Shown piece after piece: positions 10,663 through 24,052 of a stretch of 64,000 nt of DNA. The notes under the pieces are model-generated. The model did not search any database. It worked only from the letters and a program-made list of their open reading frames with translations, and was not told where the DNA came from. Each line of letters begins with the position of its first letter. Position 1 is the stretch's first letter. Both the position numbers and the translations under genes were made by a program. The stretch lies in the NCBI GenBank assembly GCA_002914805.1, contig JXTB01000337.1:65406-129405 (forward strand). Reading direction: 5' to 3'. This stretch comes from Parasponia andersonii (Eukaryota > Streptophyta > Magnoliopsida > Rosales > Cannabaceae).

Positions 10663-13600
10663 TATACAATATATAAAGAAAACAAATTTATCGTAATCAA
10701 GCAAATATGTGTTACTTTTGTTATTAATCAACTTCAAATCTAATTAAATAATTATTAGTTATTTTAGTATTTTATAAAGTTTTATTTGAAAAACTAAATT
10801 ATTTTCAAAGTAATTATTTTTTTCCTAAGATATCCATTGATATTTTCATCGATTTTATCCATAAATCAAAATCTTGACAATTTTGTCGACATCGACACTT
10901 TCATCTTTGCACTTATTTTGTGTCATTTGGTTCATTTCCTTGGTCGACAATAATTAATAATCGAGTCCACATCATGATTTCTAGTGAAATCACCTTACAC
11001 CTTCATGAAATGCACTCTTCAACAAGAAAATATATGTACATATAGAAAAGGAACCAAAGTGGTCCCAAACTTGGATTTTATAGTCTAGTTAGCTAGTACC
11101 AGTGGTAAGGATGAACAATATACTTGACAACACGACTTGGATCAGATTGACTAAGAACCAATTCGGTTGGTGTTCGGTTTGTTCAATTTTAGCTCAAATT
11201 CGACACAAAAAACCAGTTAGGACTTTCTTTTTTATTTTTGGAATACATTTTTCGAACTTTTTCACTATTAAACCCAAACCCATAAACTGAGGGCACTTCA
11301 GTCAGTACACAATTCATGTCAATTAGAATATGAAATTTGAAAATCCGACTGACGTTAAACCTTGGCTAGAAGTTACAAAATTTAACTATTTTTCATTACC
11401 ATGGTGATGAATCTTACGAGCATTTTGTAGTAACAATTATTACGGAGTATAGATGAGAAAATAACTTATATGATTATTCGAGTATACTAACCTAGCTTTA
11501 CTCTTGTAACGTTTTCCATTGTTTAAGGGGAAAAAAAAATTAAATTGATGGTGACAAAAGCACGTTGTAACTTGTCCTTGAGTGCTGATCACATGAACTG
11601 AGCCATATAGCTAGGATAGCCACTATTCTCCATTCCCTATATTCTATAATTTGATGGAGTCACTCGTGGGTCGTGGCCATGCAAATTGGGGCATTGGGCT
11701 CCACTTATTCTAATGAATAAGGACGAAGGTTCTAAACACAGTATAGTTTTGGACTTTTTATTGGAAAATGATAAAATAGTGCAACTAGTTCTTTTTTTTT
11801 TTTTTTTTTTTTTGTGGTAAAAATAGTGCAACCAGTTACTAGATAGCCAACTTGCCTTCAAATACTCACAAAAAGAGAGACCGTACCCAAGTTGTGATGT
11901 CTAATTAATTTTGCTATGTGTCAAAAGTCTACTTGTCTGCCGTTGTTAATTCTATGTTGTTATAAATTATATTGTGGAGCTTGACATATTAAATTTAGTA
12001 AGGAACCTCCCAGAGGCGGAGCTTATCCCCAGCAACAGTGATACATTTCTGACAAATAATGTTATGCAACACTTATATTATTATTGTAATACAAGTGTCG
12101 CATAGCATTATTCGTGTGTTCGTATATATGAACTGAGGAAATGAAAAGTAGTTCTCAAATATTTATTTGTAAAAGGCGGTGATATTTTATTGGTGGACCG
12201 GGTCCTCTCTGGACTTGTGAGTTTCACCAAGCCCAAAACCGTTCCTAAACTGCGGAACAGCAACTCGGTTCGGTCCGCGGACCACTTGAACCGCTCAAAT
12301 ATTCAATTACAATTAGAACGATGAAAGCTAACGAAGTAAACATAACAACCGGCGAATCGCTTATTTCTCCTAATAGTAGTCAATACGAAATCTAGTATTT
12401 CGATCGAAAGACATTTTGATTGGAGATATCTAATAATCTTTATTCTTGGATCGTCAAGTGGACTCTTGCTCTTTTGTAGTTGGAGAGAGCAACATTGTAG
12501 CTCACACATTGAAGAAATTGTGTTTTAAAAAATGACTTTTTGTTTTTTGGGTTTCATGTATTCTCAGATGTATTACCCATTTTGTGGCTTCTGATCCTGG
12601 TCAAACGAAATTTTGGTTTCTCTTGAATAAAAAAGAACAACAACTAGTGTTTGTGTTGTAACTATTATTATTCTCTCTCTTTTTTTAATTGTTTTGAATA
12701 ATTTTAAATTGTTAACTTTCACTAATTATAATTTTTTTTTGTTTTTATTTTCTTAGTTTAAAAAGTAAAGATGCATTTTTCAACAACCTCAAGTTTCAAT
12801 TTTGATTATATTTATTAATCTAGTGCTATTTGATAATATATAGGTAATTTTACTTAAAGGATGAAGTATAAAAAAATATTCTCAAATTTAAATATTATGT
12901 AATTTAAATTTTAAAATTTAGACTCTATAATATAATACTTTAAGATTAATAATTTTTTAAAATTAATAATATTAGGTATTATTTTGCAGAATCTCATTTT
13001 TAAAATTTAAATTGCAGAACATCCAAATTTTATGATATTTTTTTTTAAGTTTGCTTCTTGCTTAAAAACTAAATATAATGGTTTTTTTTATTTACAAATG
13101 AACGTTTTTCGTTTTTCGTAAGTAACAATGCAAGAAATTATATTAATTTTATAGAAATTTTCCTTAGAAAAAACTGCCAAAAATTACTATCAATCTAAGG
13201 GATTTCTCAAAACCGCTACACAGCCTAATTACCTAATTTCTTTGTGATTTGTACTGCAATCACTGGCGACCTATATGAGTCTTAGTATCCCACTATAAGA
13301 CTCAACCTCAATGAAATTAGTTAGACGAGGAGTGTCTCAGTCCTCGCTGCATCTTAACAGTTTTTCTTTATTATATATATGATTCTTAATCTAATGGATT
13401 TTTTTTTTACCTGATGTGTTTTTTTTATCACATAATTTGAGTTTTTAGAAAATAAAAATAAAAATATATTATTTATCATAAAAAAATATGTATAATTAAT
13501 TTTAATTAAATACAATAATATTNATTTATTATTAATTAATTATAATTATAATTCAAACGAGACTTTTACCAATTTATTAATTAAAATTACTTTTAATATG

Positions 13601-16600
13601 ACAAGATGTCTTGGTATTAAGCTGGGCTAATTGCTATAGCATTACTCAAAAATAAAATAGCCACCGAATTGCTGCTTATATATATATACCCAAACTCTAA
13701 AGAATATGTGGGCCCGGGTTTGAATCATGGTCCGATGACTCAGATCCTTGATCAAATGATCATAGCCGTCCAAAGTAAAGATGAATACACACCAAATTGA
13801 TGGGAGTATGATGATGAGCATGCCTTGTCATCTTGCCGACTTGGTTTGGTTGAGATTATGTCGCCTCGTTATCATCGCCAACTTGAAAATTTAAATTCAT
13901 TCCAAAAATAAATAGATAAGTTGATTTACTTAAACTGAAGCGTGTACGCCACGAGCTTTGCCTACTTGGGACGGGAAGTTGCGATTCTCGTACACCAATT
14001 CTCGAGATTTCCTTTTTCAGATATATATATATATATACATATATTTTTATTTTGCTCTTCAAACATTTCACATTCTTATTTATGGATAAATTTCTCTGAG
14101 AAGGGAAAATTGAAGAAGTTATAGAAAAGAACAATTCTCATGATTTGAAAACTATATTTAAAACGGATTATGAATAAATTAGAGAAGTAGCACTATAAAG
14201 AATAAATGAGTATATTTTGTACTATTTTTTTCCTTTATCAAATCTCATTACTTAACAATTAGATTTTATTATCTAATTTCACACTTAAATAATAATAAAT
14301 TGCAATGGATTTCACATATGAGAATTTGAAAATATTTTTAGGAGTATTTGAAAGTATATATTTTTATAAAAGAGTTGACTCCTTGGAAAAAAAAAAAAAG
14401 TTGATACTTAATAAGCTTGCATTCGAATATAGAGGTTGCATTCGAATATAGAGGTAAAGGCAGTTCTGATTTCTCCCATCCCCCTTTCCAAAAAAAATAC
14501 AATAATTAGAGCTAGCAAGATAAACATAGAAGAGTTTACAAGCTCATGTATTCATAGTGGCAAACCAGCAATTATCATTTTGGAAAGGATTCCTATTCCA
14601 AATAGCACGTACTATTCTATCTTCTGATACTTTCATTAATTGAAGACTAACACACTTTTGCATTAAAATCTTATTTTAATTTTTGAGAATAAGTAAACGT
14701 ATCATAGTGCACAATATGTCTGTGTGGGTATAGCCCTCTTTTATTTACTTATTTATTTTCCACTTTATTTTCCTATTTTCCTCTCTTACAATATTTTTTT
14801 TACCATGATTCTTTTCAAAATAATAATAATAACAACACTGATGTATATTTATGTTGAGAGTTCTAGAAATAGGACATCTGTCAGTTAGTTTTGCTTTTGG
14901 CTGAGAAGATCCAACAAACCCATTAATTTTCTTATTTTTTTTTTAACCAGTTAAGTTATATTCCATGTACATTAAGAAGAAGTTTCTCTAATGAGGTTTT
15001 TTTTTTTTTTTTCTTTCCATGCTAAGGTAATCTATTATTAGATTACGTGCAGTTATTACATATTCTTCATCACCAGCAAAGAATTCCCTCATGAGTACAA
15101 TTCTCGGTTATTGATACGAATATCAATCTAACACGTCTTATTAAACAATTAGAGAATCATACCAATCATGAATTTTAAAAGTAAATACTAGAAGAATCGG
15201 GGAACACAAATTTCAATTTATTAGGTTCTGTCAAACTATTATATAACAACAGTGGAGCACTGAGGCGAAACTTGTATGAAACAATTGATGATCTCCGTTT
15301 TTGTACAGGTCTAGATTTGTGCATGTGACTACTGAATTTCACTATTGAGACAAACTTGATTCATAATTTAATGTACAAACAAAGAATAAACCTATTACAT
15401 GTAAAAGGAAAAAGAAAATTAAAAGGCCTAGAATCTACTTCTTTTAATTTTTTTCTTTTAAGGAAAAAAAAGAAAAAGAAAAAGGCCTTAGAATCTAGAT
15501 ACCTACAAACACGAGTTACACACAGATGTTAGCATGACCAAATCGAATTAGAAGACGTAACTATTCGTGGAATATGCACTTACATGGCCAATGACGAAGC
15601 CAGTTAAGCCCCTCATTTTTCGAAAATTGTAATTTTTATCCTATTTTATTTGAAAATTTCAATTTTTTCATTTATTTGTTTCCTAAATTTATATAATTAT
15701 AGTTTTTGCCCCTTTTCATTAAAAAAAAAAAAGAAAAAAAAAATTCAATAATGGCCCTAACATGACCTATTATTATTTTTTAAAATTATGAACTTTACTT
15801 ATATTATTTTGAAGCACTAAATTTTATTTAGACTTCGGCTAATTTTTCTTGTCTTACTCTTAATACTCATTTTATATTGACTAATATATTTTAAAATTAT
15901 TTAAAAGCAGTTTGTGTATACTTTTTAAAAAAATTTCTTGACTCCGTAATATGCTATTCTCAAATGCTCACATAAAAATTAAGGTTTAAACAAACAGCAT
16001 CTCGCCACACATAAGTGGTGTAGTATAGTGTGATTATGTGTAACACCTCTTAGCTTATTTATATAATTATATAGATTAAACTAGGAAGTATTATTCTTTC
16101 ATAAACAATCACTTTAGTTTTGCAAAGAAGTGGACAAATTTAAACTTTTCAAACTTTAAAATAAAAGAAGCGTGTCATTATTTTTTTGAAAGTATCTTTA
16201 CAAAATGTATAACTAAAAAGTCATTATCAGTTTATCTTGCCATTAATAGTAATATTTATACCATATCTAAATAAAAAAATAAAAAAATATCTTCCACAAG
16301 TTAAGCTCGTCTACATCTATATGATCATAGTGACAAGAAAGCGTGCTAGTCAACCAGCAACTCTATACATCATATGTCTCTTCACCTGTATCACAGAAAT
16401 TAAATGAGCTAATACTCAGTGAGTAAAGATCATGCATGCTCGTGAATATATTTCATGCATAAATTTTATTCAAATTCTCATTGTACAATTTCTTTCATAA
16501 CTTTTCATTTTGATTAACTTTTCTTAGAAAATGTTTCGTATAGGGCCATTGAGTATACTACACATTCACGACAGTCGGTAGGTCGTGCCTACCTATACAG

Positions 16601-16667
16601 GAAGGAACGCATGGCTAATGCGAATCATATCTACCCAACGTAGACTGACTAGATAATGTACCTTACA
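10663..16667. other. Long intergenic stretch, no gene seen
   Basis: Six kilobases of AT-rich DNA without a supportable gene. Small items: a poly-T tract near 11791-11812, a single unknown base at 13523, a TA microsatellite near 14021-14038, a perfect 19-bp tandem duplication (14417-14435 and 14436-14454), and A/T runs near 15000-15010 and 15720-15740. The part at about 16290-16667 is less AT-rich and looks like part of an unidentified repeat. It abuts the broken end of the Athila 3' LTR. Confidence 0.45.
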
Positions 16668-17591
16668 TGCATCATTCAAGTTAGATCCAATTAAGATTAA
16701 TCTTTCCAACTTTAATCCTAATATATTTATCTTGAATATTGGTGGCCAAGCAATAATAGGAATTAGTAACTAAGCTCACTTGAATGAACTAGAGAAAATT
16801 TCCATAAACATCAAAACAACACTTAACCAGTCATTACAACCTTAGATTCATCATAATCTCAGCTAAGAAAAACTTAGCTCATGTTCCGGGGCTCAAAAAT
16901 CATCAGTCCAAAATATTCCATGGATTACAAAAAAATCCAAGAAAGAGAGAGAATTAAACACAAAGAAGTTTAAAAAGGTAAGGAAAAGTCTAGCTGGATA
17001 ATGGTAATTGGAGCTCCCTGCTGCTAGTACTCCCTCTCCTTCACCCGCTCTTCTCTGTACTATCCTCTTCTCTTTCTTTTCTTTTCCATATTTTGCTCCC
17101 TGCTCAGCCGCCACCTCTCCTTACAGTACACGTTCCTTTTATATTAGAGTAGGTAAGGTACCCTAACACACGTGTTAGCCAAATATGGAGTAAGGACCAC
17201 TTTTACTTCATTTTCCCTTAGCTGACATTTAATATTAGCTATTAGCACTAGCTGTGTGTAAAAGATGCCAGCTGGAAAAAGAATATTACTGTTCAGTATT
17301 GCTCTGGCGCATTGCTACAGCAAAGTTACTCTCAACCTTGACTTAAGTTCAGCCTTCCTTCAAAGATGCTGCCATTTAAATTCATCAGAACTCAAGTCCT
17401 AAATTCAGTATTTCTACTAAAAATTAACAGAAATAAAATAAATATTGACTGTATTTGATTTTTAATATCAGAAACACCACAGACCAAAATAAAATAAAGA
17501 AAAGCACCTAAATTAGACAATTTTATCCTTTAAAACAACTATCCTAAGACTCAAAAATATACCAAATAACTCTATTTTTATAGAGTTATCA
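16668..17591 (-). repeat. Athila 3' LTR, truncated
   Basis: Collinear with 26450-27377 at about 94% identity. The minus-strand start TGATAAC (plus-strand end TTATCA at 17591) is preserved. The other end stops at 16668, so about 530 bp corresponding to 25920-26449 of the 5' LTR is absent. The sequence immediately left of 16668 does not resemble the missing part. Confidence 0.88.
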
Positions 17592-17606
17592 CATTCCTAA
17601 ACTTGA
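17592..17606 (-). promoter_or_regulatory. Athila polypurine tract region
   Basis: On the minus strand TCAAGTTTAGGAATG directly precedes the LTR start TGATAAC. This is the usual place and style (AAGTTTGGGGG-like) of the plus-strand primer in these elements, but three or more purine positions look mutated. Confidence 0.6.
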
Positions 17607-18840
17607 ATTGTTACTCGTCCTCTAGTGACGAGACACAAAAGACACAAGAATTCTGGTTTACTGACAGCAAGAAAATCATTCCTTAGTTCTTTGCTCTTAC
17701 TTTTCAATCTTCATCCTATGATCAGAATCACCATTCCTCAAATACTAGTTCAATTCATTACAAACTTACTTTCACATGTGATTTTTTCTTGAGTGTGTAT
17801 GTGGAAACTATGGCTAGAATTCTCTGGATTAATCAAGTATATCAAAACATGATCATTGGGCCCAACTTTCTGGTTTTAAAAGCTAATCTTGTAAATTCTT
17901 TTCCATTAATGCAAGTTAACCAAACACTTAAGACTTATAAGGCTTTAACAACCTTGCACTATTGAACTTAATATGGGGGGATTGTTTTTATTATTACTTG
18001 TTTCTTTTTTTTTTCCTTCTCTTTTTTTTTTTTTTTTTTAAATACTCAGATGTCACAATGTCTTTTTATCCAAATGCCAACATTGATGATGAAGGCACCT
18101 GGTTACTCAACAAAGTCACTTTCAGAGTTGCTATAGCATACTCATATTTCAGACCACCGTTTGACGCAAAGATACACATGGAGCTCATGTTACCTCTGGT
18201 TACTAAGCAGTTCAAAATAGTGGAGTACTCATTATTTATGACACTATTTTTTTTTTTTAACCTCCAAACTTAAACTCAGCTTTCTTTTAATGTACCATGC
18301 CTACACTAAGTCCTTCATGTTTGGTCTCCTAAATTTCGCCTCAAAAGATTCACAAAATCAGTTCTAGAACCTAAAGCCCTCACAGTGATTCAAGATTTCT
18401 AAAGCTTTCAAAAAGTCCTCTAATCCATAGTTCTAGTACAAAGAAAAATTGAAAATTTCACATCTAACAGCAAACTGAAACAAATACCCCCAACATTCAA
18501 TTCAAGGCAATTAATCTCATAATTTGAAAATTTTAAAGTAGTGAGGATTTCATAAGATCACAAAACTGCAGCATACCAGAGCAACAGAACACACATAGAA
18601 ATTAACAAACAATCACACAAAAGAAAAATAATCAGATAAACAATTAAATAAACACCAATTAGATAAACTAACAAACACCCCCAAACTTAAAACAAGCAAT
18701 GTCCCCACTGCGACACAAAATGTAAAGAAACACATAAGGAAAAATAAAAAGATACGGTAAAGAAGTAAAAACTCCCTGTTACAGTTATGCTGTAGCTCTA
18801 TTTGAGTCATCCCCATCAGATTCTACCATGTGTTCATCGT
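17607..18840 (-). other. Athila 3' untranslated region
   Basis: Lies between the post-pol frame and the polypurine tract. It contains a T tract near 18003-18041 and no supportable coding sequence. The 103-codon plus-strand frame at 17962 starts in that T tract and is not considered real. Confidence 0.5.
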
Positions 18841-18849
18841 CCAAGTGCT

Positions 18850-19860
18850 GCAGTATTTCTTCTGGAAATGCAGGAAAAATTGGAATAGGTTTGGTGAAAT
18901 TCTTTTGCAAGGACTTCTTTAGGGTATTATCCCGTTCCTTTGCGTATGCCTAGAATTGCTGTTGCTGGTGGTGAATTTGCTGCAGCATGGTCATCAGCTG
19001 GTACTGCTGTATCTTCTATTGACTCATACACTGCTCCAGGGACTTTAGCTGCTATAGGATATCACTGTTGTTGCTACCGCTGGATGCTGCAGCAGGTCTG
19101 CTTGAGGAGGGTCGGTGGGTTGACTCGGCTAGTCCTTCTTTCCTTCTTGGGCAATTCTGGCCACAGTAATGGCATCTATTTCGCCCGTGTTGTGCAACTT
19201 TTCTTCATTTACCAGATAAAGGGCACGAGCATTGCAACACATCCTGGTAATTAGGGATGGGAAAAATAACGCCTCTGATTTCCTCGCGGCACACGCACAA
19301 ATCTCCTTTTGCAGGTGGTTTTAGTGAGCTCCGAAGGCACGTGTAGGCGCCCTATGATGAGACATTCCACTCAGCTCCTGCTACAGCAACAGTCTCCAGC
19401 ACCGTGAGCAATTCGGATTCTGTGATGTTTTCGACGAATTCAGAGTGCTCATCTACTGGGTCCCCCAAACCGAAGATGGTATTAATGGCTTCCACGCTCA
19501 AGGGCACCTGAACTCCTCTAATGTACACAGTGTCCTTTTCTGGATTAGTCAGGTTGGCATAGAATTCTCAAACCAGAGGTACAATCGTGTCCTCTGGTGA
19601 GCACAGAACAACTGCTAGTTGTGTTGGATGATAACATCTACAATGAATGGCGGCTGCCGTAGTGGCGTATTATTATCCCACACGAACCCTTTCTCGGCAC
19701 TTAGAGGCCAATTTTGAATATTCTCTTCATACCTTGTCTCAGTTGCTTCAGATTCGAACTTGACTACTTTAGAGGCTTTACGAGCTATACGCTCGATTCC
19801 CATTTCTCGTGCAATAGCAAATTTCTCTCCCCCAAACTTGAGCGAAAATGAAACCCCTCA
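18850..19860 (-). pseudogene. Post-pol ORF with plant transposon-protein domain
   Basis: Minus-strand reading downstream of integrase, broken by several stops. The best preserved part is about 19455-19540, which reads VYIRGVQVPLSVEAINTIFG. This is the typical core of the 'putative plant transposon protein' domain that follows pol in Athila-type elements. An upstream open stretch (19803-19615) reads MGIERIARKASKVVKFE and forms the start of the domain. The C-terminal part (about 19120-18850) is glutamine-rich. This position is called env-like in some Athila elements, but I see no signal or transmembrane evidence here and do not call it an envelope gene. Its function is unknown. Confidence 0.6.
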
Positions 19861-20339
19861 CCAGAATTGCCAGTGGTCGTCAAAGAAGAGGAGAATGGTG
19901 AGGTGAAGACTGAAAAGAGGTTGCTGTTGAAGGAGATTGTGTGGGGTTAGTGTTTAAAAAAAAAGGGAAAAAGTTATCCCACTTTCCTTTTTTTTTTTTC
20001 ATTAACAGTCTGGAACTGAGTCTGTTGCTGTAGCAAATATATAATATGAATTTCGTTGCTATAGCAATCTGTCATTTCCTGGGAATCTGCCGTTCTGCAT
20101 TAAAATACCAAAAATCCTTTCTGAACTCTTGCTTTCCCACTTGTCTCCACTGTTAAGCACGTTTCCTTGCATAAGAATTAACCACAGATCAAAAATCAAG
20201 TTTTCACATCTCGTTACCCCTTTTTTTTTAACAACTGACAAAAGAACAAGAAAATGTAAAAATTCTAAAAAAAAATAAAAAAAGAAAAGAAGAAAAAGGG
20301 TGATAAGCAGTAGGTTGCCTCCCACTAAGCGCTTAGTTT

Positions 20340-21600
20340 AGAGTCAACAGCCCGACTTCTTGTTCAGTCATAGGTCTTGTAGAGTGACTGAGGTTTTCCC
20401 TCTGTCAAATTCAGGTTCCTAGTAGTGCTTTATTCTTTGGCCATTGACTTTGAAATGGCGACCTGAGTTTTCTTCCAGTAAGTCAACAGCACTATATGGA
20501 TAGACCTTGGCAATCTTGAACGAACCTGACCACCTTGACTTCAATTTATTAGGAAATAGCTTCAATCGAGAATTAAACAACAGAACTTTCTACCCAGATT
20601 CAAAGATCCTTTGTTGGATCTTGCTATCATGTCATTTTTTTGTTTTATCTTTGTATAACTTGACACTCTCATAAGCACACATCTGAAATTCTTTTAGCTC
20701 ATTTAGCTACAGCAGTCGTGTTTCCCTAGTAGCTTGAAGGTTTATGTTGAGTTTTTTCATCGCCCAATATGCTCGGTGCTCTCATTCCACCGGCAAGTGA
20801 CATTCTTTCCCAAAGATTAGCCTATTTGGAGACATCTCCAATAGTGTTTTAAAGGCTGTTCTGTAGGCCCAAAGAGCATCATCAAGCCTTATTAACCAAT
20901 CTTTCCTAGTAGAATTCACAACCTTCTCCAAAATTCTTTTGATCTCTCTATTGGTAATATCTACTTGGCCACTTGTCTGTGGATGGTACGCTGTAGCTAT
21001 TTTGTGCCTCATCCCATATTTAGCCAAAAGATTCTCAAACTGCTTGCTACCAAAGTGTGTTCCTTCATCACTAATGATAGCTCTTGGAGTGCCATAACAT
21101 GTGAAAATATTCTTATGCAGGAACTTCACCACTAACTTGGAATCATTTGTGGGAAATGCAGAAGCTTCCATCCATGTAGACACATAGTCTATAGCTACCA
21201 AAATATAAAGATTCCCAAAAGATGGTGGAAATGGTCCCATGAAATCTATGCCCCACACATCGAATAACTCAACTTCCAGAATATTGTTTAAGGGAATTTC
21301 ATGTCTTTGCAAGATGTTCCCAGTTCTTTGGCACCTATCACAAGTCTTGATAAATTCATAAGCATCCTTGAAGATGGTTGGCCAATAATGACCTGATTGC
21401 AAGACCTTAGCAGCTGTTCTAAAACCTCCAAAATGTCCCCCATATGGAGATGAATGACAATGGAATAAGATGCTATGAATCTCTTTGCTAGGAACATACC
21501 TACGCAAAATCTGATCTGTACATTGCTTGTAAAGGTAAGGTTCATCCCAACAGTAAGCTTTTATATCATGGAAAAATTTCTTTCGTTGCTGGCTGCTCAT
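20340..21600 (-). pseudogene. Athila integrase, degenerate
   Basis: The longest open part is 21600-20782 (272 codons). It has an HHCC zinc-binding region ([14 protein letters not shown] then CDRCQRTGN) and a DDE core with GIDFMGP and [12 protein letters not shown]. The third catalytic position, normally Glu before the NREIK motif, reads Asp here ([10 protein letters not shown], codon GAT at 20959-20961). A stop at about 20782 replaces a residue in HLPVE-EHRAYW. The C-terminal part continues, with further stops, to about 20340. Inserting element cDNA into the host genome would have been its role; it is inactive now. Confidence 0.9.
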
Positions 21601-21648
21601 CTCGGGTGGAAGTAATCCACTTACTAAATAATTAGCGAAGTCTACATA

Positions 21649-23055
21649 CTATGGAGTAGTCACCTGCTGTATAACTAAAAACTGTTCATCTGGAAATGTT
21701 TCTTGAATGGGCTCTTTAATCTCCCTTGCATCTCCTGCTTCCATTCTTGATAAGTGATCTGCAACTTGATTCTCAGAATCCTTCCTATCTTTTATCTCCA
21801 AATCAAACTCTTGCAATAACAATATCCATCTGATCAATCTTGGTTTGGCATCCTTCTTTGTAATGAGATACTTGATTGCTGAGTGGTCTATATAAACAGT
21901 GACCTTTGTTCCCACAAGATAAGATCTGATTTTATCAAAAGCAAAAATAACAGCTAGGAGCTCCTTCTCGGTAGTGGTGTAGTTCAGTTGAGCATCAGAT
22001 AAAGTCTTACTGCTATAGTAAATAGAATGGAATACCTTCTCTTTTCTCTGTCCTAATACAGCTCCAACTGCATAATCACTTGCATCACACATCAGCTCAA
22101 ATGGTAAAGACCAGTTTAGAGCTATTATAATTGGGGCAGAAACAAGTCTTCTCTTCAGCTCTCAGAAGGCTTGCATACATTCTTCATTGAAATCAAAAGA
22201 ACTGTTTTGCTCCAGCAAAGTGCACAGTGGCTTGGAAATTTTTGAAAAATCCTTTATGAATCTTTTATTAAAACCATCATGTCCCAAGAAACTCCTTATG
22301 CCCTTGACTGATGTTGGTGGTGGCAACTTCTCAATAACTTCAGTTTTTGCCTTGTCCACTTCAATGCCGTGCTTGGAAACTCTATGACCCAATACAATGC
22401 CTTCTTGCACCATAAAGTGGCATTTTTCCCAATTTAGGACCAGATTAGTTTCTTCATATCGCTCCAAGACCTTTTCTAAATTCAACAAGCAATCTTCATA
22501 GGATTCCCCAAATACAGAAAAGTCATCCATAAAAACTTCAAGGGTATTTTCCACCATATCACTGAAAATAGACATCATGCATCACTGGAACGTTACTGGA
22601 GCATTACAGAGACCGAATGGCATTCTCCTGAAGGAAAAAGTTTCATAGGGGCAGGTGAAAGTTGTCTTCTCCTGATCCTCAGGTGCTATAACAATCTGGT
22701 TGTAACCTGAGTATCCATCCAAGAAACAATAATACTCCTTTCCAACAAGTTTGTCGAGCATTTGGTCAATGAACGGTAGTAGGAAATGATCTTTTCTTGT
22801 AGCCTTATTGAGCTTCCTATAGTCTATACACACCCTCCAACCAGTTACTGTTCTTGTGGGAATTAATTCAATATTGTTATTAGCCAAAACTATTACACCT
22901 CCCTTTTTAGGCACACACTGAACTGGGCTGACCCAAGAACTGTCTGAAATTGGATAATTATCCCTATATCCAGCCACTTGATCACCTTTTTCTTCACTAC
23001 TTGCTTCATAATTGGGTTCAGTCTTCGCTACTGCTCCACAGAATTGCTGAAGCAA
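21649..23055 (-). pseudogene. Athila reverse transcriptase and RNase H, degenerate
   Basis: RT motifs in order on the minus strand: WVSPVQCVPKKGG, VCIDYRKLNKATRKDHF, FLDGYSGYNQI, FRRMPFGLCNAP and the active-site box FMDDFSVFG, which is intact. A single-base deletion near 22957 shifts the frame from the protease linker into RT. Stops lie at about 22579 and 22162. RNase H follows (22092-21649) with [26 protein letters not shown] and [11 protein letters not shown], so its acidic residues are present. It would have copied element RNA into cDNA in cytoplasmic particles. Confidence 0.92.
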
Positions 23056-23499
23056 TCTTCTAGCAAAATCTTATGCATACATATTATAGGGCTGATTCCT
23101 TTGATATCGGCAATGGTCCACCCTATAGCTTTCTTAAACCTTCGAAGTGCTGCAAGTAATTGCTGCTCTTGTCCCAAACTCAAAGCTGAAGAAATAATTA
23201 CCTGTAATATGTTTGAGTCACCTAAATATGTATACTTTAAGTGAGAGGGCAATAATTTCAATTCCACAACTGGGGGTTCTTCAACAGATGGTTTAGAAGG
23301 CTTGAAATCCTTCTCCAATAATTCAAGAGATTCAAATTGCTTTCTTGGTCTAGTAAGTGAATGCTTTGTGTCCATCCATGGTACATAGCCCCTTTCTTCA
23401 ATTTCTTCATCAAAATCAGCCTTGGTGGATACCGAAATTAGATTGTTATCATAAGTTCTCTGGAATTGCTTCTGCACAAGTGAATCTAACACGTTGATG

Positions 23500-23966
23500 G
23501 CTGAACATTCTTCCACTTCATCCGGAAATCGCATAGTTTTGAACATATTGAAAGTGACCTGTTCATCATCAACTCGCATAATGAGTTCTCCTTTTTGCAC
23601 ATCAATCAATGTCCTTCTAGTAGCAAGAAATGGCCTGCCTAAGATTATAGGCACCTCCTTGTCAGCCTCATAATCTAGCATAATAAAATCCACGAGAAAT
23701 ATGAACTTATCCACCCGAACTAACACATCTTCGATTTTTCCTTCAGGGTGAGCAAAAGATCTATCTGCAAGCTGAAGAGTGACTATAGTTGGTCTTGCTT
23801 CTCCAATTCCCAACTTTCTAAAAACTGACATGGGCATCAAGTTTATGCTTGCTCCTAGATTACACAAGGCTTTTCCACAATAGGTGTCACCAATAGAACA
23901 TGGTATTGTAAAGCTTTTAGGATCTTGAAGTTTAGGAGGAATTTTACTCTGCAAATGGAGCTGCAC
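23500..23966 (-). pseudogene. Athila aspartic protease, catalytic Asp lost
   Basis: A retropepsin-like domain in an open stretch of 312 codons (23966-23028) that continues into the linker to RT. The active-site phrase reads LCNLGASINLMP where the clade normally has Asp in the third position. The codon is AAT at 23859-23861, a G-to-A change from GAT. Downstream phrases VPIILGRPFLATRRTLIDV match the flap and C-terminal parts of the family. It would have cut the gag-pol polyprotein; the Asn should abolish activity. Confidence 0.9.
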
Positions 23967-24052
23967 TCTTTGGTCAGTGCCACTATTTCAAACTCTCCTA
24001 ATCTTCTTTTCTTGGAGAGGATGTCTTTCATGAATTTGACATACTTTGGCAT

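Noticed and set aside
11637-11861. 74-codon frame with a lysine run
   Set aside because: Made by a poly-T tract on the other strand.
13718-13740. B-box-like GGTTTGAATCATGG as a tRNA gene
   Set aside because: No matching A box or cloverleaf could be formed around it.
16893-17114. 73-codon frame repeated at 26707-26997
   Set aside because: Both lie in the Athila LTRs and are not preserved beyond nucleotide similarity.
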